DNA of 9,181 nt from Paracoccaceae bacterium (GCA_021767525.1 JAASTF010000114.1:1-9181); one strand, 5' to 3'; shown: positions 1-5,795, counted from the stretch's first letter. The notes: generated by a model from the letters alone, not told the origin. Numbers and translations are program-made.

Positions 1-1078
1 GGCCCGCCAAGTCGGCGGCCTCGATCTCGGCCGGGGGATAGGGGGGCAGGGCGCCTTCTTCGCCTTTCGTCCAGAGGCGGTAACAGGCGCCTTCGGCCAC
101 GCGGCCCGCGCGGCCCGCGCGCTGTGTCGCCTCGGCCCGCGTCACGCGCTCGGTCACCAGCCGGGTCATGCCGCTGCCGGGATCGAACCGCGCGCGCCGG
201 GCGCGGCCAGCATCGACGACGACGCGAATATCCTCGATCGTGAGCGAGGTTTCGGCGATCGACGTGGCCAGCACCACCTTGCGGCCCTGCGTCACCGGCG
301 CGATGGCGGCGCGCTGCGCGGCAAAGGGCATGGCGCCGTAAAGCGGGCGCAGGGTGCAGTCGGGCGGCAGGCGGTTTTGCAGCAGCGCCTCGGTGCGCCG
401 GATCTCGCCCTCGCCGGGTAGAAAGACCAGCACGCCGCCGGAGGTTTCGCCCACCGCCTGCGCCACCAGGTCGGCGGTGGCCTGTTCCAACCGGGTGGTT
501 TTCGGCACCGGCGTGTCGCGCCAGCGGATATCGACGGGATAGGCGCGGCCCTGCGAGGTGATAATGGGCGCCTGCATCAGGTCGGCCACCGGCTGTGCAT
601 CCAGCGTGGCGGACATGGCCAGCAGCAGCAGGTCGTCGCGCAGCGCGCCCGTCACCTCGAGGCACAGCGCGAGGCCCAGATCGGCGTTGAGCGAGCGTTC
701 GTGAAATTCGTCGAAGATCACCGCGCCGACGCCCGGCAGGTCGGGGTCGGATTGCAGCATCCGGGTCAGGATGCCCTCGGTCACCACCTCGATCCGGGTG
801 GCGGCGCCGGTCCTGGCCTCGCCCCGTATGCGGTAGCCCACGGTCTGGCCCGGCTGCTCGCCCAGGCTGTCGGCCATGCGTTCGGCCGCGGCGCGCGCGG
901 CCAGGCGGCGCGGCTCGAGCATGACGATGCGGCCCGGTGCCAGATCGGCGCGCAGGATTTCCAGCGGCACAACGGTGGTCTTGCCCGCGCCCGGCGGCGC
1001 CTGCAGCACGGCGCGGCCCTGCGCGCGCAGGGCGGCCAGCAGGTCGGGGATGGCATCGTGGATGGGCAGGCGGGTCAT
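1..1078 (-). CDS. hrpB: ATP-dependent RNA helicase HrpB (DExH family), 5' part only
   Basis: Read on the minus strand from the ATG at 1078-1076, the frame is open for 359 codons and runs off the window at base 1, so the C-terminal half is missing. Helicase motifs are clear and in order: Walker A GAGKT at residues 30-34 (motif I), DEFH at 123-126 followed by ER (motif II, the form typical of HrpB), SAT at 156-158 (motif III) and QRAGRAGR at 319-326 (motif VI). Together these make a complete ATP-hydrolysing helicase core. HrpB proteins are cytoplasmic DEAH/RHA-type nucleic-acid helicases of roughly 800 residues; their substrate in vivo is poorly defined. The gene is divergent from meaB. No good Shine-Dalgarno precedes the ATG. 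An AATAAA-like box lies only a few bases upstream, so a short or absent leader is possible. The family call is firm; the biological role is not. Confidence 0.95.
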   Translation of the reverse strand, partial: MTRLPIHDAIPDLLAALRAQGRAVLQAPPGAGKTTVVPLEILRADLAPGRIVMLEPRRLAARAAAERMADSLGEQPGQTVGYRIRGEARTGAATRIEVVTEGILTRMLQSDPDLPGVGAVIFDEFHERSLNADLGLALCLEVTGALRDDLLLLAMSATLDAQPVADLMQAPIITSQGRAYPVDIRWRDTPVPKTTRLEQATADLVAQAVGETSGGVLVFLPGEGEIRRTEALLQNRLPPDCTLRPLYGAMPFAAQRAAIAPVTQGRKVVLATSIAETSLTIEDIRVVVDAGRARRARFDPGSGMTRLVTERVTRAEATQRAGRAGRVAEGACYRLWTKGEEGALPPYPPAEIEAADLAG

Positions 1079-1107
1079 GGGAGCTTTATTGCGCGCTTCG
1101 CGCGCCC

Positions 1108-1180
1108 GGGAAAGGGGGGCTGTCTGCCCCCCTCTTGGGCCTGCGGCCCAATTCACCCCCCGAGGATATTTCTGGAGAGA
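1108..1180 (+). repeat. Dispersed intergenic hairpin repeat, copy 1
   Basis: Two perfect hairpins sit side by side: a 7-bp stem GGGGGGC/GCCCCCC with loop TGTCT (1114-1132), and TTGGGCC/GGCCCAA with loop TGC (1135-1151). Bases 1128-1160 are identical over 33 positions to the reverse complement of 4259-4291, and similarity continues on both sides, with small indels and substitutions in the C-runs, the AT-rich arm and the hairpin loop. This copy lies between the divergent hrpB and meaB genes, where a terminator would make little sense. It lacks any ORF or transposase and so resembles a REP-like or otherwise mobile intergenic element. From general knowledge, GC-hairpin elements of this kind are common in Rhodobacteraceae intergenic regions; copy number cannot be judged here. 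Confidence 0.8.
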
Positions 1181-1247
1181 GGAAGCATGGGGTGGACTTT
1201 GGGCCGCGTGCTGGGCATCACGGCGTCGGAAAGCGAGGGAGGCGGCG

Positions 1248-2228
1248 ATGGATATCGAGCTTTTGGCGGAGAAGATCGTTTCGGGCGACCGGCGGGCGCT
1301 GGCGCGGGCCATCACGCTGGTGGAAAGCCGCCGTGCGGATCACCGCGACAAGGCGGTGACGCTGATCGAGCGGTTGCGCGCCAAAAGCGGCAAACAGGCG
1401 GTGCGCGTCGGCCTGTCGGGCACGCCGGGGGTGGGCAAGTCGACCTTTATCGAAAGCTTCGGCATGATGCTTTTGGCGCAGGGGCTACGGGTGGCGGTTC
1501 TGGCGGTCGATCCGTCCAGCGCGCGCTCGGGCGGGTCGATCCTGGGTGACAAGACGCGGATGGAGCGGCTGAGCCGCGAGCCGGGCGCCTTTATCCGCCC
1601 CTCGCCCAGCCAGTCGCACCTTGGCGGCGTGGCGCGGCGCACCCGCGAGGCGGTTGCCTTGTGCGAGGCGGCGGGGTTCGACGTGGTGCTGATCGAAACC
1701 GTGGGTGTGGGCCAGTCGGAGACGGTGGTGGCGGAAATGTCGGATATCTTCGTGCTGCTGCTGGCGCCCGCGGGCGGCGACGAGTTGCAGGGCGTCAAGC
1801 GCGGGATCATGGAGATGGCCGACCTGATCCTTGTGAACAAGGCCGATGGCGATCTGAAGGCCACGGCCATCCGCACGCAATCGGATTATTCCGGCGCCCT
1901 GCGCCTGCTGCGCAAGCGCCCGCAGGACCCGGAGGGCTTTCCCAAGGCGATCTGTGTCTCGGCGCTGGCGGAAAACGGGCTGGAAAACGCCTGGGACGAG
2001 ATGCAGGCGCTGGTCGATTGGCGGCGCGAGAGCGGCCATTTCGATGCCCGCCGCGCGGCGCAGGCGCGGTATTGGTTCGACCAAGAGGTCAAGCAGGCCC
2101 TGATGGCCCAGCTTGAGACAGGCGCGGCGCGGGCGCGGATGGACGAGCTGGCCGAGCAGGTGGCACAAGGGCGGATGACGCCGACGGTTGCCGCGCAAGA
2201 GATGCTGGAAACGCTCAAGCATGGGTGA
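1248..2228 (+). CDS. meaB: Methylmalonyl-CoA mutase-associated GTPase MeaB (ArgK/YgfD family)
   Basis: This 326-aa protein is the normal length for MeaB. MeaB is a cytoplasmic G3E-family P-loop GTPase that gates adenosylcobalamin loading of methylmalonyl-CoA mutase and protects the enzyme during turnover, in the propionyl-CoA to succinyl-CoA route. Visible motifs: Walker A GTPGVGKST at residues 58-66, DPSS at 88-91 with the SGGSILGDKTRM stretch at 94-105, ETVGVGQSE at 150-158 (switch/Walker B region), and the guanine-specificity motif NKAD at 197-200. The ATG at 1248 was chosen because AGGGAGG lies 5 bases upstream and the protein then starts with the family-typical MDIELL. The open frame extends further upstream, but that part reads through the hairpin repeat. 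No mutase gene is in view, so the partner must be encoded elsewhere. The older name ArgK (arginine/ornithine transport kinase) is not supported by current knowledge of the family. Confidence 0.95.
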   Translation: MDIELLAEKIVSGDRRALARAITLVESRRADHRDKAVTLIERLRAKSGKQAVRVGLSGTPGVGKSTFIESFGMMLLAQGLRVAVLAVDPSSARSGGSILGDKTRMERLSREPGAFIRPSPSQSHLGGVARRTREAVALCEAAGFDVVLIETVGVGQSETVVAEMSDIFVLLLAPAGGDELQGVKRGIMEMADLILVNKADGDLKATAIRTQSDYSGALRLLRKRPQDPEGFPKAICVSALAENGLENAWDEMQALVDWRRESGHFDARRAAQARYWFDQEVKQALMAQLETGAARARMDELAEQVAQGRMTPTVAAQEMLETLKHG

Positions 2229-2253
2229 CCGCGGCGCGAAACCGTGCTATGAC
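2225..2253 (+). promoter_or_regulatory. Candidate sigma-70 promoter before the ABC transporter leader
   Basis: GTGACC (2225-2230) and TATGAC (2248-2253) are separated by 17 bases. The -35 box overlaps the meaB stop codon. Transcription would start near 2260, giving the ABC exporter gene a leader of about 130 bases of its own. This rests on box matching only, and the -35 is weak. Confidence 0.4.
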
Positions 2254-2280
2254 CCGATGACCAAGCCAGGAGGGTGCAGG

Positions 2281-2307
2281 ATGTATCGCGGGATCTGGAA
2301 TACCTGA
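2281..2307 (+). CDS. Candidate 8-codon leader ORF (MYRGIWNT)
   Basis: ATG at 2281 is preceded at 6 bases by AGGAGGG (2268-2274), the best Shine-Dalgarno in the window, and runs eight codons to a TGA at 2305. An in-frame ATG at 2257 would lengthen it to 16 codons, but the ribosome-binding site favours 2281. Tandem GC hairpins follow immediately, before the ABC transporter gene. The arrangement resembles a leader-peptide attenuator, yet the peptide has no run of one amino acid (single Trp, Tyr and Arg) that would suggest classic amino-acid attenuation. It may instead be a chance ORF inside a small RNA or leader. No homologue is recognised. Confidence 0.3.
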   Translation: MYRGIWNT

Positions 2308-2316
2308 TCCGATAAG

Positions 2317-2358
2317 GCCCGGCAGACCGGGCGGCCGGCGGGCAAAGGCCCGCCCTTT
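2317..2358 (+). terminator. Tandem hairpins, possible attenuator or sRNA terminator
   Basis: Hairpin one is GCCCGG/CCGGGC with loop CAGA (2317-2332). Hairpin two is GGCGGGC/GCCCGCC with loop AAAG (2337-2354), followed by CTTT (2355-2358). The second resembles an intrinsic terminator with a poor T-run (three T). A looser 5-bp pair GGATC/GATCC (2291-2310) precedes them inside the 8-codon ORF. It could end the meaB transcript, attenuate the ABC transporter transcript, or finish a ~100-nt small RNA started from the 2225-2253 promoter. Confidence 0.4.
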
Positions 2359-2391
2359 CCCGATGCGATACACTTACCGAAAGCCCTGGCC

Positions 2392-4221
2392 ATGTTCCGT
2401 TTCTTCGAAAACCTTGTCGATCCTTACGGCCCTTACGCGCAAAAGGACCACCCGCCGCAGAGCTTGTGGCGCTTCATGTGGGACTATTCCCAGCCCTTCA
2501 AGCGGGTCTTTGCGATGGCCGCCGTGCTGTCGGTGCTGGTGGCGGGGGTCGAGATTGCGCTGATCTATTACATGGGCTGGATCGTCGACGTGTTGCAGGG
2601 TGACCCGGCCCGCGTGTGGGAAGATCACGGCACCACGCTGATCGCGCTGGCGGTGTTCATCCTGATCCTGAGGCCGCTGATCCAGGGAGTCGACGTTTTG
2701 CTGCTGAACAACACGATCCTGCCGAATTTCGGCACCTTGATCCGCTGGCGGGCGCATGCGCATGTGCTGCGCCAATCGGTGGGCTGGTTCGAAAACGATT
2801 TCGCCGGCCGCATCGCCAATCGCATCATGCAGACACCCCCGGCGGCGGGCGAGGCGGTGTTCCAGGTGTTCGACGCGGTCACCTTTGCGCTGGCCTACGC
2901 GGCGGGCGCGGTGATCGTGCTGGGCCAGGCCGATCCGCGGCTGATGCTGCCGCTCTTGGCCTGGCTGGTGGCCTATGGGCTGTTGATGCGCTGGGCGATC
3001 AGGCGGGTGGCGCCGGCCAGCCAGGCGGCCTCGGACGCGCGCAGCGCGGTGACGGGGCGTGTGGTCGACAGCTATACCAACATCCATTCGGTCAAGATGT
3101 TCGCCCATCACGACCGCGAGCTCGACTTTGCCCGCGAAGCGATCGAGGACGCGCGCACCACCTTCCAAGCGGAAATGCGGCTTTATACCAAGATGGATTT
3201 CGGGCTTGTGGCGCTGAACGGGCTGTTGATCGTGGGCGTTGTGGGCTGGGCGGTGTGGCTGTGGATGCAGGGCCAGGCCAGCGTGGGGGCTGTGGCGGCG
3301 GCCACGGCGCTGACCCTGCGGCTCAATGCGATGACGGGCTGGATCATGTGGGCTCTGACCACGCTCTTTCGGCAGCTGGGCGTCGTGGCCGAGGGGATGG
3401 AGACGATCGCCCAGCCGATCACCCTGCTGGATGCGCCAGATGCCAAGCCCTTGCAGGTGACAAAGGGCGAGATCGTGTTCGACACCCTACGCCACGCCTA
3501 TGGCCGCGACAGCGGCGGGCTGGAGGGGGTGAACCTGACCGTGGCGCCGGGCGAAAAGGTCGGGTTGGTGGGCCGTTCGGGCGCGGGCAAGTCGACCATG
3601 ATGAAGCTCTTGCTGCGCTTTTACGCGGCCGAAGGCGGGCGCATCGCGATCGACGGGCAGGACATCGCCCATGTCACGCAGGACAGCCTGCGCCGCCAGA
3701 TCGGCATGGTCAGCCAGGACAGCGCGCTCTTGCACCGCTCGGTCCGTGACAACCTGCTTTATGGCCGCCCCGACGCGACCGAGGCGCAACTGGAAAAGGC
3801 CGCGCGCCAGGCGCAGGCGCTCGACTTCATCCATGACCTCGAGGACCCGCAGGGCCGGCGCGGCTTTGACGCCCATGTGGGCGAGCGGGGGGTCAAGCTG
3901 TCGGGCGGGCAACGGCAACGCATCGCGCTGGCCCGCGTGATCCTGAAAAACGCGCCGATCCTTCTGCTGGACGAGGCCACCTCGGCCCTTGATTCCGAGG
4001 TCGAGGCCGCGGTGCAGGATACGCTTTACGGCATGATGGAGGGCAAGACCGTGATCGCCATCGCACACCGTCTGTCCACCATCGCCCGAATGGACCGTAT
4101 CGTGGTGCTGGATCAGGGCCGCATCGTCGAGGCCGGACGCCACGCCGAGCTGCTGGAACAGGGCGGGCTTTACGCCACGCTTTGGGCGCATCAATCGGGC
4201 GGGTTCCTTGGCAAAGACTAG
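2392..4221 (+). CDS. ABC exporter half-transporter (membrane domain fused to ATPase)
   Basis: This 609-aa protein has an N-terminal six-helix ABC exporter domain. Hydrophobic segments lie near residues 40-62, 82-104, 157-178, 184-203, 270-292 and 298-326. A complete nucleotide-binding domain follows: A-loop Tyr370, Walker A GRSGAGKST 394-402, Q-loop Gln442, signature LSGGQ 503-507, Walker B ILLLDE 523-528 with catalytic Glu528, and H-loop His559. All catalytic residues are present, so it should hydrolyse ATP as an inner-membrane homodimer, or as a heterodimer with a partner encoded elsewhere. The layout is that of MsbA/multidrug/lipid-type exporters. The substrate cannot be told from sequence, and no partner or substrate genes flank it. 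The start at 2392 gives a typical N-terminus, but no Shine-Dalgarno precedes it; translation may be weak or depend on the structured leader upstream. The stop is followed by the second dispersed repeat. Confidence 0.93.
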   Translation: MFRFFENLVDPYGPYAQKDHPPQSLWRFMWDYSQPFKRVFAMAAVLSVLVAGVEIALIYYMGWIVDVLQGDPARVWEDHGTTLIALAVFILILRPLIQGVDVLLLNNTILPNFGTLIRWRAHAHVLRQSVGWFENDFAGRIANRIMQTPPAAGEAVFQVFDAVTFALAYAAGAVIVLGQADPRLMLPLLAWLVAYGLLMRWAIRRVAPASQAASDARSAVTGRVVDSYTNIHSVKMFAHHDRELDFAREAIEDARTTFQAEMRLYTKMDFGLVALNGLLIVGVVGWAVWLWMQGQASVGAVAAATALTLRLNAMTGWIMWALTTLFRQLGVVAEGMETIAQPITLLDAPDAKPLQVTKGEIVFDTLRHAYGRDSGGLEGVNLTVAPGEKVGLVGRSGAGKSTMMKLLLRFYAAEGGRIAIDGQDIAHVTQDSLRRQIGMVSQDSALLHRSVRDNLLYGRPDATEAQLEKAARQAQALDFIHDLEDPQGRRGFDAHVGERGVKLSGGQRQRIALARVILKNAPILLLDEATSALDSEVEAAVQDTLYGMMEGKTVIAIAHRLSTIARMDRIVVLDQGRIVEAGRHAELLEQGGLYATLWAHQSGGFLGKD

Positions 4222-4237
4222 GCGCCTTTCTCCCTCT

Positions 4238-4308
4238 TCATCTTGCCAGGAAAACTCCGGGGGTGAATTGGGCCGCAGGCCCAAGAGGGGGCAGCGCCCC
4301 CTTGCCCC
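4238..4308 (-). repeat. Dispersed intergenic hairpin repeat, copy 2 (inverted)
   Basis: This is the reverse complement of the 1108-1180 element. It carries the same TTGGGCC/GGCCCAA hairpin (4268-4284, loop GCA) and a 6-bp GGGGGC/GCCCCC hairpin (4287-4301, loop AGC). The 33 bases 4259-4291 match copy 1 exactly. It lies between the ABC exporter stop and the rpmB promoter. A further hairpin CCGGCC/GGCCGG with loop GACA follows at 4325-4340. The hairpins may help end the ABC transcript, but none has a T-run on the plus strand, so a terminator role is unproven. Confidence 0.8.
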
Positions 4309-4349
4309 GCCCGCCGCAGGCGATCCGGCCGACAGGCCGGGAAACCCCC

Positions 4350-4378
4350 TTGACGCCCCAAGCGATTCCGCCTAATGA
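4350..4378 (+). promoter_or_regulatory. rpmB promoter (sigma-70 type)
   Basis: TTGACG (4350-4355) and TAATGA (4373-4378) are exactly 17 bases apart, close to the consensus. This is the best promoter match upstream of rpmB. It predicts a start near 4385 and a leader of about 85 bases that contains the hairpin at 4395-4417. Confidence 0.7.
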
Positions 4379-4394
4379 CCGCAGACGAATTTCA

Positions 4395-4417
4395 GGGCGC
4401 TGCCCCCGGCAGTGCCC
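4395..4417 (+). promoter_or_regulatory. Leader hairpin upstream of rpmB
   Basis: GGGCGCTGCC (4395-4404) pairs with GGCAGTGCCC (4408-4417) over 10 bp with one G-U pair and a CCC loop, followed by TTATG. It begins about 10 bases after the predicted transcription start and ends 52 bases before the rpmB start codon. It could be an autoregulatory binding site, an RNA-stability element or a weak pause/attenuator; the following sequence is not T-rich enough for a standard terminator. Confidence 0.4.
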
Positions 4418-4469
4418 TTATGTGTTGCAGGGGCCCTTCGCGTCCCAGATCCAGAACGAGGTAAGAACA

Positions 4470-4760
4470 ATGTCGCGCCGCTGCGAACTGACCGGGAAAG
4501 GCCCGATGACTGGCAACAATGTCAGCCACGCCAACAACAAGACCAAGCGCCGTTTCCTGCCGAACCTGAACGACACGACGCTGCATTCCGAGGCGCTGAA
4601 CCGTGGCATCAAGCTGCGCATTTCGGCTTCGGCCTTGCGCTCGGTCGATCACCGCGGCGGGCTGGACAACTACCTGCTGAAAGCCAAGGACGACACGCTT
4701 TCGGCCAATGCGCTGAAGGTCAAGAAAGAGATCATCAAGGCACAGGCCGCCCAGGCCTGA
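4470..4760 (+). CDS. rpmB: 50S ribosomal protein L28
   Basis: This 96-aa basic protein opens with SRRCELTGKGPMTGNNVSHA, the hallmark N-terminus of bacterial L28, followed by NNKTKRRFLPNL. L28 is a component of the large ribosomal subunit. The length fits the longer alphaproteobacterial form. GAGG (4458-4461) lies upstream of the ATG at suitable spacing. rpmG, its usual partner in Escherichia coli, is not adjacent; the gene here is monocistronic, with its own promoter (4350-4378), structured leader and intrinsic terminator (4786-4821). Confidence 0.98.
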   Translation: MSRRCELTGKGPMTGNNVSHANNKTKRRFLPNLNDTTLHSEALNRGIKLRISASALRSVDHRGGLDNYLLKAKDDTLSANALKVKKEIIKAQAAQA

Positions 4761-4785
4761 TCCGTCCTTGTGACGAAAGATGCGC

Positions 4786-4821
4786 AGCCCTGCCGGCACC
4801 CCGGCGGGGCTGTTTCCTTTT
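4786..4821 (+). terminator. Intrinsic terminator of rpmB
   Basis: AGCCCTGCCGG (4786-4796) pairs with CCGGCGGGGCT (4801-4811) over 11 bp with one U-G pair and a CACC loop. It is followed by the T-rich GTTTCCTTTT (4812-4821). The stem starts 25 bases after the rpmB stop, a textbook position. Confidence 0.88.
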
Positions 4822-4863
4822 GTCGCTTTCCGTTTGCGCGCCCCCGCGCTTAAATACCCCGTG

Positions 4864-5214
4864 ATGAAAGCATTGCGGCATCCCCTTCTGGGCGCGATTC
4901 TGGCGCTGGTTCTGATCCTCACGGGTCAGTCGATGGCCGTGATGCGCATGATGCCGGGGCCCACGGGCGAAATGGTGCTGTGCACCGGCACCGGCCCGAT
5001 CACCGTGTTGACCGACGAAAACGGCCAGCCGGTCGGCCCGCCCCATATCTGCCCCGATTGCGCGATGTCGATGATGGCCGCGCATTGGGATACCCCCACC
5101 CAGCCGCTGCGCCCGATGGCGCGCCACGTGCCATTGCGTCCCGGCACGATGGCCTTGCCGCGCACGGCGGCCGCCCCCAGCGCCCAGGCCCGTGGCCCGC
5201 CGGTTTTGTCCTGA
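4864..5214 (+). CDS. DUF2946 family small exported protein, CutF-like candidate copper sensor
   Basis: This 116-aa protein has an N-terminal hydrophobic helix (about residues 7-26, MKALRH then LLGAILALVLILTG) that should act as signal sequence or anchor, leaving the rest periplasmic. Likely metal ligands are Cys40, His61, the pair Cys63/Cys66 in HICPDC, and many Met residues (24, 27, 29, 30, 68, 70, 71). The C-terminal third is Pro-rich and ends in GPPVLS. This matches the DUF2946 pattern of Cys motif plus Pro-rich tail. In Rhodobacter capsulatus the DUF2946 protein CutF is exported co-translationally and, through copper binding and a stalling-like C-terminus, controls translation of the downstream oxidase gene. 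Here the next gene, 47 bases on, is a PCuAC copper chaperone. GTG at 4861 is an alternative start one codon upstream. There is no Shine-Dalgarno, and a TTAAAT box at 4850-4855 suggests a near-leaderless transcript. Family assignment is by recognition only. Confidence 0.82.
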   Translation: MKALRHPLLGAILALVLILTGQSMAVMRMMPGPTGEMVLCTGTGPITVLTDENGQPVGPPHICPDCAMSMMAAHWDTPTQPLRPMARHVPLRPGTMALPRTAAAPSAQARGPPVLS

Positions 5215-5254
5215 CCCACACAGACACGGATCAAGACAAACCAAACGGAAGGAC
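5202..5254 (+). promoter_or_regulatory. Competing hairpins over the PCuAC ribosome-binding site
   Basis: Pairing A: GGTTT-GTC (5202-5210, T5207 bulged) with GACAAACC (5235-5242), 8 bp. Pairing B: GTCCT (5208-5212) with AGGAC (5250-5254), 5 bp, covering the Shine-Dalgarno GGAAGGA (5247-5253). Both use 5208-5210, so they exclude each other. The 5' arms overlap the last codons and stop codon (5212-5214) of the DUF2946 gene, so a ribosome finishing that gene would disrupt them. Pairing B is short, and stability was not computed. Confidence 0.4.
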
Positions 5255-5261
5255 CACGAAA

Positions 5262-5762
5262 ATGTCGATCAAATCCACGCTTCTCGCCGCCGCAGCCGCG
5301 GTTGCCTTTGCCATGCCCGCCTTTGCCGCCGATATCACGGTGGACGACCCTTACGCCCGCGCCTCCTCGATGATGTCGAGCTCGGGCGCGGCCTTCATGA
5401 TCATCCACAACAACTCCGACACCGACGACCACCTGGTGGGCGCGGCGTCGGACGTGGCCGACAAGGTCGAGCTGCACACGCATAAAGAGGATGAAAACGG
5501 CGTGATGCGTATGCTGCATGTCGAAGAGGGGTTCCCGATCCCCGCCGGCGGCACCATCGAAATGGTGCGCGGTGGCCATCACGTGATGTTTCTGGGCCTG
5601 AAGGATGAAATGGCGCAGGGCGACACGTTCAGCCTGACGCTGCAATTCGAAAAGGCGGGCGATGTCACCATCGAAGTGCCCGTGGATCTTGAGCGCAAGC
5701 CGATGCACGGCAACATGAACCACGGCAACATGAACCACGGTCAGATGAAAATGTCGGACTAA
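5262..5762 (+). CDS. Periplasmic PCuAC copper chaperone (DUF461 family)
   Basis: This 166-aa protein has a clear Sec signal peptide (basic start, Ala-rich core) with likely cleavage after AFA at residue 22. The mature cupredoxin-like domain carries the family copper site: His72 in ELHTH, Met82/Met84 in GVMRM, and His107/Met109 in GGHHVMFLGL. The HTH in place of the usual HEM-type motif leaves His72 intact. PCuAC proteins bind Cu(I) in the periplasm and help metallate the CuA/CuB centres of cytochrome oxidase, often with Sco. A tail from residue 148, MHGNMNHGNMNHGQMKM, adds extra His and Met ligands and is encoded by 15-base direct repeats. The Shine-Dalgarno GGAAGGA lies 8 bases before the ATG. 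It is probably cotranscribed with the DUF2946 gene, since only 47 bases and no terminator separate them, and ends at the 5796-5825 terminator. It corresponds in position to CutG of the R. capsulatus cutFOG operon, but without the oxidase. Confidence 0.92.
   Translation: MSIKSTLLAAAAAVAFAMPAFAADITVDDPYARASSMMSSSGAAFMIIHNNSDTDDHLVGAASDVADKVELHTHKEDENGVMRMLHVEEGFPIPAGGTIEMVRGGHHVMFLGLKDEMAQGDTFSLTLQFEKAGDVTIEVPVDLERKPMHGNMNHGNMNHGQMKMSD
5703..5744 (+). repeat. 15-base tandem repeat encoding the His/Met tail
   Basis: ATGAACCACGGCAAC (5715-5729) is followed by ATGAACCACGGTCAG (5730-5744) and preceded by the 12-base partial unit ATGCACGGCAAC (5703-5714). Each full unit codes for M-N-H-G-(N/Q). Being in frame, copy-number changes would alter the number of copper ligands without breaking the protein. 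Confidence 0.75.
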
Positions 5763-5795
5763 GGGTTCGGGCCCATGTGGCCCTGCGGAAAGAAC

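Noticed and set aside
876..1247. N-terminal extension of MeaB by 124 residues upstream of 1248
   Set aside because: The extension reads antisense to hrpB and through the hairpin repeat; the family start MDIELL with AGGGAGG before it fits the normal MeaB length.
1187..1549. ATG at 1187 with a GAGAGAGGAAG ribosome-binding-like sequence, opening a frame that overlaps meaB
   Set aside because: After about 20 codons it becomes a Gly/Arg-rich shadow of meaB in another frame, and the purine run belongs to the end of the dispersed repeat. A short regulatory ORF cannot be excluded but is not supported.
2281..2307. Trp or Tyr operon-type attenuator leader peptide
   Set aside because: The peptide has a single Trp and a single Tyr, and the downstream gene is an ABC exporter, so classic amino-acid attenuation is not supported.
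4259..4340. Strong intrinsic terminator of the ABC exporter gene
   Set aside because: The hairpins are stable but none is followed by a T-run on the plus strand, and the same element occurs between divergent genes at 1108-1180, so the repeat explanation is better.
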